Below, piece by piece: positions 1 to 8,669 of a DNA stretch of 64,000 nucleotides. The DNA comes from Jiangella muralis (GTDB lineage Bacteria > Actinomycetota > Actinomycetes > Jiangellales > Jiangellaceae), in contig NZ_KQ434754.1 of assembly GCF_001270745.1 (NCBI RefSeq), forward strand, positions 232,322 through 296,321, written 5' to 3'. Numbering within the stretch: position 1 is the first letter of the stretch; each line of letters opens with the position of its first letter. The translations under genes were made by a program, and so were the position numbers. The notes below the pieces were generated by a model. It made no database searches. It had not been told where the DNA came from and saw only the letters and a list, made by a program, of their open reading frames with translations.

Positions 1-90
1 CTCGTCGAACCCGGCCTCTTCGGCGGCGACGGCGGCGGCGACCGCGGACCGGCTCGGCCGGTGCCCCGAGAGGGAGAAAGCCAGCCGCAT
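1..90 (-). CDS. LLM-class (luciferase-like) oxidoreductase, N-terminal fragment cut by window edge
   Basis: Only about 30 codons lie in the window; the gene runs off the left edge. The visible N-terminus (MRLAFSLSGHRP, then an Ala-rich helix and EEAGFDE) is the first strand and helix of a luciferase-like TIM barrel, as in F420- or FMN-dependent LLM oxidoreductases. Its ATG overlaps the TGA of the threonine synthase-like gene by one base (TGATG), so it is probably the fifth or later gene of the same operon. A second LLM protein sits three genes upstream. The assignment rests on a short fragment. Confidence 0.6.
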   Translation of the reverse strand, partial: MRLAFSLSGHRPSRSAVAAAVAAEEAGFDE

Positions 91-1334
91 CAGGGCCCGA
101 TCGCGTCCAGCAGCGCATCCGCCGCCGGCTCGATGACCGGCACCTCAGGCAGCGTGGCCGCCGTCGCGCCCACGTCCTTGAGCCCCGTCGACGTGCCGAT
201 GACGACGACCGACTCGGCCCGGCCGAGCGAGCCCTGCGCCGCCAGCGTCGCGAGAGCCGGCCACGCGGTCGCCGACGCCGCCTCCTGGTACAGGCCGGCG
301 GACGCGGCCAGCTCGCGCTGGGCGGCCAGGATGACCTCGTCGGACGGGACGGCGACCGCGGCGCCGCCGGTCGACCGCAGCGCGCTGAGCCCTTGGAACG
401 TCCCGACCGGCGACGCCGTCGAGAACGCGACCGACGGCTGGTACGGCACCGGCCCGGCGACCTCGGACCCGCTGGCCAGCGCCGCGGCGAGCGGTCCGAA
501 CGGCTCGGCCGCCACCATGCGCGGCGACCGCTCCAGTACGCCCAGCTCGACGAGGTCGGCGAACCCGCGCGCGACGCCCACCAGGCCGTCGGCGTACGCC
601 GACGGGACCACGACGACGTCGGGCGGCGCGTCCAGCTGGTCCACCAGCTCGTAGGCGATGGTCTTGTAGCCGTCGACGCCGTACGGGTTGGAGCCGACGG
701 GCGGGTCGGCGTGGCCGGACATCGCCAGCCAGCCGAACTTCTCGACCAGTTCGCGCATCAGCGTCCACCGCTGCCGCGGCTCCGGCAGCGCGACCACGGA
801 CGCGCCGTACGCCTGCATCAGCGTCTTCATCGTCGACGGCACGCTGGCCACCGTCAGTACGACGCAGCGCAGCCCGGCCCGGGCCGCGTACGCCGCGATG
901 GCCGCGCCGTGGTTGCCGGTGCTCGCGACGACGACGGTGTCGATGCCCAGCTCGACCGCCTTCGTGACGGCGACCGACGCCAGCCGGTCCTTGTACGACC
1001 ACGTCGGGTTGCGGGTCTCGTCCTTGACGACGACGGACGCGACGCCCAGGCGCTCCGCGACGGCCGGCAGGCCGACCACCGGGGTCGCGCCCTCGGCGAG
1101 GCTCACGGCCGGCGTCCCGGCGGCCAGCGGCAGCAGCGACCGGTACCGGAACAGGCCGGGTTCCCCGTCGGACACCGGCACGGCGCCCAGGCCGGCGAGA
1201 TCGTAGACAGGCAGGACGTTGGAAGGCACCCCGTCCGCCTCGCAGGCCGGGCAGCCGCGGCCGACCAGTTCCAGCGACGGGTCCGGGTAGCTCGCCGCGC
1301 AGCGCAGGCACGCGAGCGTCCGTGTGTAGGTCAT
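90..1334 (-). CDS. Threonine synthase-like PLP-dependent enzyme
   Basis: 414-residue fold-type II PLP enzyme. The N-terminus has two CxxC pairs (Cys9/Cys12 and Cys28/Cys31) forming a probable zinc ribbon, as in class II threonine synthases. The segment around Lys115 (TWSYKDR) matches the PLP-Schiff-base motif SxKDR, and STGNHGAA is the phosphate/cofactor loop. Known relatives convert O-phosphohomoserine to threonine, but this copy sits in a catabolic-looking operon with no thrA/thrB. A beta-elimination or beta-replacement role on a pathway intermediate is therefore equally possible (inference). The ATG overlaps the upstream TGA by 4 bases (ATGA), which fixes the start and implies translational coupling. 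Confidence 0.85.
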   Translation of the reverse strand: MTYTRTLACLRCAASYPDPSLELVGRGCPACEADGVPSNVLPVYDLAGLGAVPVSDGEPGLFRYRSLLPLAAGTPAVSLAEGATPVVGLPAVAERLGVASVVVKDETRNPTWSYKDRLASVAVTKAVELGIDTVVVASTGNHGAAIAAYAARAGLRCVVLTVASVPSTMKTLMQAYGASVVALPEPRQRWTLMRELVEKFGWLAMSGHADPPVGSNPYGVDGYKTIAYELVDQLDAPPDVVVVPSAYADGLVGVARGFADLVELGVLERSPRMVAAEPFGPLAAALASGSEVAGPVPYQPSVAFSTASPVGTFQGLSALRSTGGAAVAVPSDEVILAAQRELAASAGLYQEAASATAWPALATLAAQGSLGRAESVVVIGTSTGLKDVGATAATLPEVPVIEPAADALLDAIGP

Positions 1335-2521
1335 GCCGCCACCACCCGCAGGTCGCGGCCGGACCTGGTGAGCAGGTCCACGCCGCCAGAGGTCACGACG
1401 ACCGCGTCCTCGACCATCATCCCGCCCCATCCCAGCTCGTAGTACGGCGTCTCGAAGCAGAACGTCATGCCCTCCGCCAGCTCGGCGCCGACGCCGGGCG
1501 CGACGATCGGCGGCTCGTAGATCGACAGCCCGATGCCGTGCCCGCAGTGCTGCCGACGGTACCGGGGGACGCCGCGCGCGACCGCGTCGAGCCCGATCCC
1601 GAACAGCTCCGACGCGGGTAGTCCCGGCCGCGCGGCGGCCAGCTGCTCGTCCTCGCCGGCCTTGACCGCGGCGTACACGTCGCGCTGCCGGGCCGACGGC
1701 TCGCCGAGCACGGCGGTGCGGCCGATGTCGGACCAGTAGCCGTCGACGACGCAGCCGACGTCGAACCGGGCGATCTCGCCGGGCTGCCAGGCGCGTCCGG
1801 ACGGGACGGCGTCGGCCAGCGCGGACCGCTCGCCGGTGAGCGCGACGACGAAGCGCGGGTCGCCGCCGCCGGCCACCATGGTCCCGGCGACGACGGCGGC
1901 CAGCTCGGCCTCCGTCGTGCCCGGCCCGGCGGCGGCCAGCGCGGCGTCGATGCCGGCCTCGGCCAGCTGGGCGGCGTAGGCCAGCAGCTCGACCTCGGCG
2001 GGCAGCTTCCGCGACCGGACGGCGAACAGCAGGCCGGCGCCGTCCTCGACCACATCGCCGCAGGCCGCGAGCACGTCGGCGGGCAGGTCGCGGGTCTCCA
2101 CCGCCAGCCGCGCCGACGGCGGCAGCGTGGCGACGGCGGCGGCCAGCGCCTGGGCCAGCCCGTCGTGCCGGTCGGCGACCTCGGTGACCGGGTCGGGCGT
2201 CCCGGACTCGACGTAGAACCGGCCGAACGGCGAGATCCGGTCGACGGGAACAGCGGTGGCACCGGCGGCCGGCACGTCGGCCGCCGGCGCCACCAGCCAG
2301 AGGTCGGTGGCGGTGACCAGCGCCGCCATCCGATGGGTGCGGAACACCTGACCCGGCATGCTGCGGTAGCCGGTCGCGTACAGGACGCTCTCCGGCTCGG
2401 TCAGCACGACCGCGTCGTAGGGCTGTTCCGCGAGCCGTGCGCGCAGCCGGGCCAGGCGGTCGCGCGCGAGCGCGGCCAGGTCGACCGCGGGTTTCGTGAG
2501 GACGGTGGTATCGGCCGTCAT
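1331..2521 (-). CDS. M24-family metallopeptidase-like protein (Xaa-Pro aminopeptidase / creatinase fold)
   Basis: 396 residues: an N-terminal creatinase-like domain (about 1-160), then a pita-bread catalytic domain. The five metal ligands of M24 peptidases can be placed: two Asp in FDVGCVVDGYWSDIGRT, His in CGHGIGLSIYEPP, Glu in FCFETPYYELG and Glu in MMVEDAVVV. All are present, so it should bind two metals and cleave Xaa-Pro or a related amide; creatinases use the same fold without needing metals. It lies between an LLM oxidoreductase and a threonine synthase-like gene with 4-base ATGA overlaps on both sides. In this operon it may hydrolyse a cyclic or N-acyl amide released from the imported substrate (inference). 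Confidence 0.85.
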   Translation of the reverse strand: MTADTTVLTKPAVDLAALARDRLARLRARLAEQPYDAVVLTEPESVLYATGYRSMPGQVFRTHRMAALVTATDLWLVAPAADVPAAGATAVPVDRISPFGRFYVESGTPDPVTEVADRHDGLAQALAAAVATLPPSARLAVETRDLPADVLAACGDVVEDGAGLLFAVRSRKLPAEVELLAYAAQLAEAGIDAALAAAGPGTTEAELAAVVAGTMVAGGGDPRFVVALTGERSALADAVPSGRAWQPGEIARFDVGCVVDGYWSDIGRTAVLGEPSARQRDVYAAVKAGEDEQLAAARPGLPASELFGIGLDAVARGVPRYRRQHCGHGIGLSIYEPPIVAPGVGAELAEGMTFCFETPYYELGWGGMMVEDAVVVTSGGVDLLTRSGRDLRVVAA

Positions 2522-3540
2522 CGGCTGCCCTTCGTCTCGACGGCGATGATCGTCTCGCTGAACCCGGCCATCGCGTCGGTCGTCTCCTCGACGGTGTCGA
2601 CGGCGAACAGCAGGCCGGCCAGGGTCGTCACCCCGGCGTCGCGGTAGGCACGGACCTGCGCGGCGACGTCGTCAGGGGTGCCGATGAGGTTGCGGGCGGC
2701 GAGGTCGCCGACGCCCTGGTCCTTCAAGGTGGTCTTGGACAGCGACGCGAGGTGCTTGAACACCTGCGACGACTCGAACCGCCGCCAGGCCTCCTCGCGG
2801 GTCGGCGCGACGCTCACGCCGACCTGCAGCGCGACCTCGAAGTCGGCCGGCAGTTCGCGGCCGTGCTCGGCCGCCTCGGCCGCGATGCCGCCCAGGGCGA
2901 CCCGGACCTCGTCCGGCGTGAGGCAGGCCGGCAGCCAGCCGTCGCCGTGCCGGGCGGCCCGTGACCGCGAGCCGGGCGAGTTGCCGCCGGACAGGATCGG
3001 CAGCCGCCGATCCCGGTACGGCTTCGGGAAGCTCTCGACGTCGGTGAACTCCACCCACGTGCCGTGGAACGACGCCGATCGCTCGGTCAGTAGTGCGCGC
3101 AGCGCCGGGATCGCCTCCTCGGCGTGCTCACCGCGATGCACCCGGCGGCCCGGCTCGACCGCTTCCAGCTCCTCGCGGTACGCGCCGATGCCGACGCCGA
3201 GCACGGCCCGTCCACGCGACAGCTGGTCCAGCGTCGCGGCTTGCTTCGCGGCGACGACGGGGTGCCGGAACGGCAGCACCATCACCGCGGTCGCCAGCCG
3301 GATCCGTTCCGTGACGGCGGCGACGTAGCTCAGGTAGCCGAACGGGTCGTAGTAGCGCGGCGCCTGGTCGAACTCGGCGCGGACGTAGCGCTGCGTCGTC
3401 AGATGGTCGTTGCCCCAGATCGACTCGAAGCCGAGCCGTTCCGCCGTCACGGCCAGCTCGACCGCCTGGTCGATGTCCGCGTACGGGACCGGGTACATGA
3501 GCCCCTCGGTCCCGGTCGGGACGCCGAGTCCGAACCTCAC
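2518..3540 (-). CDS. LLM-class F420-dependent oxidoreductase
   Basis: 340-residue luciferase-like monooxygenase-fold protein. The start VRFGLGVPTGTEG is the first barrel strand. The motif GRAVLGVGIGAYREE and the C-terminal GTPDDVAAQVRAYRDAGV are typical of actinobacterial F420-dependent LLM reductases. Expected role: hydride transfer from F420H2, or flavin-dependent oxidation of a small substrate; the substrate is not visible. GTG at 3540 overlaps the permease stop (GTGA), which supports this start over upstream ATGs. Its stop overlaps the next gene's ATG. The order permease, oxidoreductase, amidase-like peptidase, PLP enzyme suggests uptake followed by stepwise breakdown. Confidence 0.87.
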   Translation of the reverse strand: MRFGLGVPTGTEGLMYPVPYADIDQAVELAVTAERLGFESIWGNDHLTTQRYVRAEFDQAPRYYDPFGYLSYVAAVTERIRLATAVMVLPFRHPVVAAKQAATLDQLSRGRAVLGVGIGAYREELEAVEPGRRVHRGEHAEEAIPALRALLTERSASFHGTWVEFTDVESFPKPYRDRRLPILSGGNSPGSRSRAARHGDGWLPACLTPDEVRVALGGIAAEAAEHGRELPADFEVALQVGVSVAPTREEAWRRFESSQVFKHLASLSKTTLKDQGVGDLAARNLIGTPDDVAAQVRAYRDAGVTTLAGLLFAVDTVEETTDAMAGFSETIIAVETKGSR

Positions 3541-4907
3541 GAGCGCACCTCCGCGGCCGGGGATGAGGAGCGCCATCGGCTGACCGCGGTGCCGACGACG
3601 GCGTACAGGACGAATCCGGCGACCAGGCCCTCGATCGCGTCGGCGATGAGCAGGTCGGCGTACCGGGCGATCAGCGCGCCGGCGACCCAGCAGCCCAGCG
3701 CCTCCCACCGGACCGACGGGGCGGTGCGCAGCAGCTCGGTCGCGTCCCAGCGCCGAACCACGACCCAGAAGTACGCGATCAGCACGCCGGCGAACGGCGG
3801 TACCACCACCGAGATGACGCCGAGGAAGCGCTGGAACTCCGCCGCCAGTCCGACGAACGCGATGAGCAGCGCGATCAGCACCGCGAACACGGTCCACACC
3901 GGCTTCGCGACCTTCAGGCCGAGCGTGTTCGACGCGTTCGTGAACGCCAGCGACGCCGAGTAGATGTTGTTGTCGGCGGTGTTCCACAGCGCGAGGAAGA
4001 GCATGACCGCGGCCGGCGCGAGCAGCCCGAGGCCCTGCATGACGACGACGAAGTTGCTGTTGCCGACCTTCATCGCCGAGACCGTCGCGATGAGCTCGAA
4101 GACCGCGGCGCCGACCGCGAAGCCGCAGAAGGTGGAGATGACGACGTCACGGGCGCGGACGGCGTACCGCTGCACGTCGCCGACCAGGGCGGCGCCGGTG
4201 ACCCACGTCGCGATGACGGCGCCGATCGCCACCGAGAAGCCGATCGGCGCGGCCGGCGCGTAGTTGACGACGTCGGAGAACCCGCCGTCGAGGTCGCCGA
4301 TGCGGACCAGCGCGAACAGCGCGATGGCCACCTGCACGGGCACCGCGATCGCCGAGTACCGCTGCAGGCCCTTGAAGCCGAAGATCGCCGTGGTGAGGAT
4401 CGCCCCGCTGAACGCCACGATGAACGCCCACTTCGGGATCTCCGGGATCAGCTGGTTCACCGCCAGCCCCCAAGTGTCCATCAGCACGCCGATGAAGCCC
4501 ATCGCGACGACGCCGAGGAACAGCGACACGACCACCGCGCCGTGCGTCCCGAACACCGCACGCGAGGTGAGGTAGCTGGTCAGGCCGGTGCGGAAGCCCA
4601 CCATGCCGACCAGGCTGGCGACCACCGCGAGCAGCACGTTGCCGAGCAGGATGGCCAGCAGGCCCTCGGTGAAGGAGGTGCCGCCGCCGACGACGCCGCC
4701 GACGAGGAAGCTGCTGACGCTGATGTTCCAGCCCATCTGGACGACGATCAGCTGGATCAGCGGTTTGCGCCGGTCGGCGGGGACCGGCTCGAGGGCATGG
4801 TCCTCCATGTCCGCGGCCACGGTGCTCTGGACGGCTGTGGTGTCACGCTCGGTGCTCACGAATGCCTCCCCGGTCGCCGACGTCTGTTGGGGTGCCATGT
4901 TGTCCAC
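3537..4907 (-). CDS. NCS1-family nucleobase/cytosine permease
   Basis: About 456 residues with a hydrophilic N-terminus of about 45 residues, then roughly 12 hydrophobic segments. Early segments carry the QMGWNISVSSFLVGGVVGGG and GFRTGLTSYLTSRAVFG motifs of the CodB/NCS1 nucleobase:cation symporters. It probably imports cytosine, a hydantoin or another small N-heterocycle in symport with Na+ or H+. First gene of the operon, 52 bp from the divergent PucR-type regulator. The start is uncertain: GTG at 4907, or ATG at 4898 three codons later. No clear Shine-Dalgarno is seen for either. Confidence 0.87.
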   Translation of the reverse strand: MDNMAPQQTSATGEAFVSTERDTTAVQSTVAADMEDHALEPVPADRRKPLIQLIVVQMGWNISVSSFLVGGVVGGGTSFTEGLLAILLGNVLLAVVASLVGMVGFRTGLTSYLTSRAVFGTHGAVVVSLFLGVVAMGFIGVLMDTWGLAVNQLIPEIPKWAFIVAFSGAILTTAIFGFKGLQRYSAIAVPVQVAIALFALVRIGDLDGGFSDVVNYAPAAPIGFSVAIGAVIATWVTGAALVGDVQRYAVRARDVVISTFCGFAVGAAVFELIATVSAMKVGNSNFVVVMQGLGLLAPAAVMLFLALWNTADNNIYSASLAFTNASNTLGLKVAKPVWTVFAVLIALLIAFVGLAAEFQRFLGVISVVVPPFAGVLIAYFWVVVRRWDATELLRTAPSVRWEALGCWVAGALIARYADLLIADAIEGLVAGFVLYAVVGTAVSRWRSSSPAAEVRS

Positions 4908-4959
4908 AATCCGCCCGTCGCTCTATGGGGTATCCCCGGAAGTTGTCACACTACGTTTT
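4908..4959. promoter_or_regulatory. Divergent promoter region between permease operon and PucR-type regulator
   Basis: A 52-bp AT-richer gap separates the two divergent starts. It contains the imperfect dyad GTTGTCA ... TGACACAAC (about 4942-4975) reaching into the regulator gene, and a second short TTGTCCACAA motif at the permease start. The most economical reading is that the regulator binds here and controls both directions. No classical -35/-10 pair stands out. Confidence 0.4.
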
Positions 4960-6138
4960 GTGGATCTGACACAACGGGCGGAGCTTCTCCTCAACCGCGT
5001 CCCCGAGGTCGCACAGTCCCTCGTCGGCGATGTCTGGGAACGGCTGCCCGGCTACGACGACGCCCGCATGGACCTCGACGACCTCGTCGGCGTCGTCACG
5101 CCGAACCTGCGCGCGCTGCTGGTCGCCGTCGCCGGGAACCGCGGGCTGCGGCCGGACGAGGTGACGCCGGCGGCGCAGCTGGGCGAGCGGCGAGCCGTCC
5201 AGGGCGTGCCGATCGAGGGTGTCGTCGCGTCGTGGCACTCGGCGGAGCGGCGGCTGCTCGACCAGCTGGTCGCCGCGGGCCCGCCGATGCCGCCGGACGA
5301 GTACACGCGGCTCGCCCGGCTGCTGGCCGGCGCGGTCGACGTCATGGTCGCGGTGTCGACGGAGGCGTATCGGCGCACCCGCAGCGAGGCGGCGGCGCAC
5401 CTGGACCAGATCGCCACCGACCTGGTGTCGCGGCTGGCCGGCGGCGAGCCGCTGGACCCGGCGCACGTCGAGGAGCGGGCCCGGCTGATCGGCGTCGCCG
5501 CCCAGGTGCCGCATCGCGCCGTCGCCGTCGGCGGGCCCGGTGACGATCCGCTGCAGGTCGCGCGGGCGCAGCGGGAGATCGTCGACGTGCTGCGGCCGCG
5601 GCTGCGGTCGCGGATCCTGGTCGGCTCGAAGGACGCGACGGTCCTGCTCGTCCTGCCGGACCTGCCGGGGCTCGGCGACATGCTGTCGCGGGCGGCGCGG
5701 CGCCCGGGAGTGGCGGCGGGGACGGTGATCGGGCTGGGCGAGCCGCGTGACCGGCTGGGCGAGGCGGCCGCGTCCTGCCGGGAGGCCGTCGCGGCGCTCG
5801 AAGCCGGCCGGCGCGCCGGGCTGGACCGCGTCGTCGTCCCGTTCGACCAGGTCATCGCGGACGTCATGCTGATCGACAACCCGCTGGACGCCCGTCGGCT
5901 GGCGGCGCGGGCGCTGGAGCCACTGGCGGGGCACGGACAACTGGTCGACACCGTGCGGGCGTATCTGGCGACCGGGCTGTCGGTGCGGCGGACGGCCGAG
6001 CGGCTGGCGGTGCACGAGAACACCGTCTCGTACCGGCTGCGCCGGGTGTCCTCGCTGCTGGGGCTGGCCGGGCCGGACCAGCTGATCCGGGCCGACCTGC
6101 TGCTCGCGCTGCGCGCCGTCGACCTCGGGCTGTACTAG
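4960..6138 (+). CDS. PucR/CdaR-family transcriptional regulator
   Basis: 392 residues from GTG 4960. The middle is a GGDEF-like sensory region of the CdaR type. The C-terminus is the PucR helix-turn-helix (VRAYLATGLSVRRTAERLAV, then HENTVSYRLRR). It lacks the N-terminal purine-catabolism (PucR_1) domain, so the ligand need not be a purine. It is transcribed away from the NCS1-LLM-M24-PLP operon across 52 bp, so it is the likely local activator of that operon. Longer upstream reading is open but overlaps the permease gene and looks like antisense. Confidence 0.85.
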   Translation: MDLTQRAELLLNRVPEVAQSLVGDVWERLPGYDDARMDLDDLVGVVTPNLRALLVAVAGNRGLRPDEVTPAAQLGERRAVQGVPIEGVVASWHSAERRLLDQLVAAGPPMPPDEYTRLARLLAGAVDVMVAVSTEAYRRTRSEAAAHLDQIATDLVSRLAGGEPLDPAHVEERARLIGVAAQVPHRAVAVGGPGDDPLQVARAQREIVDVLRPRLRSRILVGSKDATVLLVLPDLPGLGDMLSRAARRPGVAAGTVIGLGEPRDRLGEAAASCREAVAALEAGRRAGLDRVVVPFDQVIADVMLIDNPLDARRLAARALEPLAGHGQLVDTVRAYLATGLSVRRTAERLAVHENTVSYRLRRVSSLLGLAGPDQLIRADLLLALRAVDLGLY

Positions 6139-6203
6139 GGCGTGCCTCCCAAGGTCACATTCGTCCAAGCCGGGTCCGCCGCCCCGGGTCTAGCGTGGAA
6201 CCC

Positions 6204-6638
6204 ATGGCCACTGTCACTCCGTATCTCTGCGCCAAGGACACCGCGGCCGCGCTCAAGTTCTACGCGGCGGCGTTCGGCGCGGTCGAGACCAGCCGCTGGA
6301 CCGACCCCGCCACGGGCACCGTCGGGCACGCCGAGTTCACCGTGCAGGGCGCCCGCGTCATGATCGCCGACGAGTGGCCCGACGGCGGCGTCTACGCGCC
6401 CTCGCCGGGGCGTTCGTCCGTTTCGCTCGTGCTCGAGGTCGACGACGTCGACGGGCTGTTCGAGCGGGCGGTCGCGGCCGGCGCCACCGTCGACCGTCCG
6501 GTCACCGACTCGCCACACGGCCGCGGCGGCTGGCTGTACGACCCGTTCGGGCATCGCTGGCATCTCTCCACGCCGGAGCCGCCGATCGGGAAGGACGAGT
6601 TGCAGCGGGCCGTCGGCGACGACTACGTGATCAGTTAG
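6204..6638 (+). CDS. VOC-family (PhnB/glyoxalase-like) protein
   Basis: 144 residues with two beta-alpha-beta-beta-beta units of the vicinal-oxygen-chelate fold (VTPYLCAKDTAAALKFYAAAFG ..., then SVSLVLEVDDVDGLFERAVAAGA, and YDPFGHRWHLST at the end). Family members are metal-dependent lyases, dioxygenases or antibiotic-binding proteins; the substrate is unknown. The start ATG follows TAGCGT by 7 bases with no Shine-Dalgarno, a leaderless arrangement that is base-for-base close to the VOC gene at 63.9 kb. The stop overlaps the convergent lipoprotein stop by 4 bases. Confidence 0.85.
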   Translation: MATVTPYLCAKDTAAALKFYAAAFGAVETSRWTDPATGTVGHAEFTVQGARVMIADEWPDGGVYAPSPGRSSVSLVLEVDDVDGLFERAVAAGATVDRPVTDSPHGRGGWLYDPFGHRWHLSTPEPPIGKDELQRAVGDDYVIS

Positions 6639-7381
6639 TACCCCGCGGCCAGCAGCGCCGCGTCGATCGCCCGCGCGACATCGACCAGTTCGGCGCCGCC
6701 GCTGGCGAGGCTGGCCGACACCGACACCGAGACGTCGTCGCGGCGCCAGGCGACCTGCAGGTTCGACGGCGCGCTCAGCGACGCCCACGCCTCCGCCCCG
6801 AGGCCGTCGACGTTCTCGGCGCTGCCGAGCGCGCCGTCCGCGCTGACCCAGTCGTCGAACGTCGACACGCTGACCACCAGTTCGCCGCCCGCGCCGATCC
6901 AGCCGCAGGACGGGCCGAACTCCGCCGGATCGGACATGTCCTCGGGCGTCGGGGCGGCTCCGATCAGCGTGGCGATGGCGTCGGCGCCCAACGTGCACGC
7001 ATCGATCGGCTGGGCGACCGGCGGCGGCGCGTCGCCCTCACCGTCGTCGCCGCCTCCTGGGTCGGGCTGCTGGCCGCCGTCGCTGCTCGTCCCGCCGTCG
7101 GCCGGTGCGCCCGCGGCGTCGCCGCCATCGGCCGGTTGGCCGCCCGGTTCCTCGCCGCCGTCCTGGACCGGCTCGTCGGGCGCGGCCTGCGGATCCTCCG
7201 CTGCCGGCGTCTCGTCCGGGGCGTCCGCGTTCGTCGGCCCCTCGCCGGGCGTCGACTCCCACGCCGGCGTCGGCGTCGCCGCACCGCTCGCGGCGTCGTC
7301 ACCGCCACCACACCCGGCCAGGCTGGCAGCGGACAGAATCACGGCAGCCGCTACCGCGGACCGCTTGGACGAAGTGATCAC
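6635..7381 (-). CDS. Secreted lipoprotein with DUF3558-like domain
   Basis: 248 residues. N-terminal Lys/Arg, hydrophobic stretch and lipobox SLAGC (Cys about 24) indicate a lipoprotein anchored outside the membrane. A low-complexity Pro/Asp/Gly-rich linker follows (about 30-115). The folded C-terminal domain starts at IDACTLGADAIATLIGAAP and contains a second Cys in FGPSCGWIG, resembling the two-Cys DUF3558 domain of actinobacterial lipoproteins (function unknown). GTG 7381 is preferred because GAGG lies 8 bases upstream; an ATG eight codons earlier is possible. It probably sits in the cell wall with the linker spanning peptidoglycan. Confidence 0.75.
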   Translation of the reverse strand: MITSSKRSAVAAAVILSAASLAGCGGGDDAASGAATPTPAWESTPGEGPTNADAPDETPAAEDPQAAPDEPVQDGGEEPGGQPADGGDAAGAPADGGTSSDGGQQPDPGGGDDGEGDAPPPVAQPIDACTLGADAIATLIGAAPTPEDMSDPAEFGPSCGWIGAGGELVVSVSTFDDWVSADGALGSAENVDGLGAEAWASLSAPSNLQVAWRRDDVSVSVSASLASGGAELVDVARAIDAALLAAGY

Positions 7382-7476
7382 CTGCGGAACCTCTCGTGAG
7401 CACATCGAAGCGGTCCGACCCTAGCAACACCCCAGATGGGGGCCGATGTCCGATTTGGTAACGGTCGAGGAACGAC

Positions 7477-8433
7477 TCAGCGCGCCAGCTCGCGCAGGGC
7501 GCCGACGGCTGCGCGGGCGTCCGCGTCCGGTGGCGGGCGCATCCAGGCGTACGCCGAGCGCGGGAAGCGGTGACGGTAGAGGCCGGCGTAGGCGAGCTGG
7601 CTGTCGCGCGCGTTCTGCTCGGGCGTGACGTCCTCGCCGACGAGCAGCCGCGCCTCGTAGGAGAGGGCGATCCGGTCGGCGAGCCATTCCGGGACGTCCG
7701 CACGGGGCGCGGGGTGCGCGTGCGCCGCGGTGAGCAGCCGGTCGGCGAACGCGGGGTCGCGGTGCCGGCGGGCGCGGGCCTTGAAGAGGGTCCAGTAGCG
7801 CCCGAGCGAGCCGGCCCGCTCCCCCCAGCGTTCGGTCGCGACCTCGGCGATCGCGGTTGCGGCCTGCCGGACGACGATCCAGGCGCCGGTGGCGTCCCCG
7901 TCCGCCCGCCGTTCGGCCTCGGCGAGCGACCGGTCCGCGGCGGCCAGCCACGTCGTCACCCGCCGGCCGACGACGGCCTCGTCGAAGCGCCAGCGGGCGG
8001 ACAGCTCCAGCAGGGCCGACGCGACGCCGCCGTCGTCGCGGGCCGGGCGGCCGCCGTAGACCTTGTCGAGGCCATGCAGCCAGCGGTGGTCGTCCATGTG
8101 CCCGGCCGGGTCGCCGTCCACCTCGCCCACCTCGCCCGCGTCGAACGTCAGCCGCCCGGCGTCGACGGCCGTGTAGATGCCGCTGGTCCCCCACATCTCG
8201 CTCAGCTGGTAGGCGCACTGATCGACCTCGGCGGCCACGTCCGCGACCGGCCGCCCGGCGCTGACGACGATGAGGTCGAGGTCGCTGAGCGGCCAATGCT
8301 CGCCGCGCCCGAAGCTGCCGCCGAGCACCACCCCGGCCACGCCCGGGATCGCGCCCACCGCCGTCGCGGCCTCTTCCGCTCGGGCCGCCAGCCGGGTGCG
8401 CCAGTGCCGCAGCCGCGGATCGGTCTCCTGCAC
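7477..8433 (-). CDS. Nucleotidyltransferase-fold protein (KNTase-like)
   Basis: 318 residues. The motif GGSFGRGEHWPLSDLDLIVV near residue 38 is the GSxxxG ... DxD signature of the polymerase-beta/kanamycin nucleotidyltransferase fold, where the Asp pair binds Mg-NTP. A helical C-terminal region follows with no family I can name. Possible roles are nucleotidylation of a small molecule or a toxin-like NTase; no antitoxin is adjacent. GTG 8433 has GAGG five bases upstream. Directly upstream in the same direction is a 14-codon ORF derived from a deleted VOC gene copy (8441-8485), which may supply the promoter. Confidence 0.78.
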   Translation of the reverse strand: MQETDPRLRHWRTRLAARAEEAATAVGAIPGVAGVVLGGSFGRGEHWPLSDLDLIVVSAGRPVADVAAEVDQCAYQLSEMWGTSGIYTAVDAGRLTFDAGEVGEVDGDPAGHMDDHRWLHGLDKVYGGRPARDDGGVASALLELSARWRFDEAVVGRRVTTWLAAADRSLAEAERRADGDATGAWIVVRQAATAIAEVATERWGERAGSLGRYWTLFKARARRHRDPAFADRLLTAAHAHPAPRADVPEWLADRIALSYEARLLVGEDVTPEQNARDSQLAYAGLYRHRFPRSAYAWMRPPPDADARAAVGALRELAR

Positions 8434-8440
8434 GCGGGCC

Positions 8441-8485
8441 TCAGCTCAGCCGGGTGCGGACGAGTTCGGACCTGCGATACGCCAT
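8441..8485 (-). pseudogene. Internally deleted VOC gene remnant, now a 14-codon upstream ORF
   Basis: This segment and its flanks match both ends of the VOC gene at 8986-9357. The 3' part (8436-8460) matches 8982-9006, and the 5' part plus promoter (8461-8507) matches 9333-9379, with only a few substitutions. The central part of the gene, over 300 bp, is missing. The remaining frame is open from a conserved ATG to a conserved TGA and reads MAYRRSELVRTRLS; the intact gene begins MACRMSEL and ends LLRARLS. The TAGCGT -10 box seven bases before the ATG is retained, so the remnant may still be transcribed into the nucleotidyltransferase gene 7 bases downstream. Confidence 0.8.
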
Positions 8486-8669
8486 GGCACTCACGCTACA
8501 AGGGTCTCCAGCCTCCCGCTTTCATGACGGTCAGGTGTGAAGTCACAGTGAAGCAGAAATGAAACACCGCGGCCGTAGATTCGGCTACGAAGGAAACTGA
8601 GAACTCCGCCATCACTGGTGCGGGCGGCGCTACCTTGCTCGCGCCGAAAGCAAAGAGAAAGGATTGACG

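Noticed and set aside
7477-8433. Nucleotidyltransferase as a MenT/AbiE-type toxin
   Set aside because: The NTase motif is present, but no antitoxin-like gene is adjacent, and the protein is longer than those toxins in a non-matching way.
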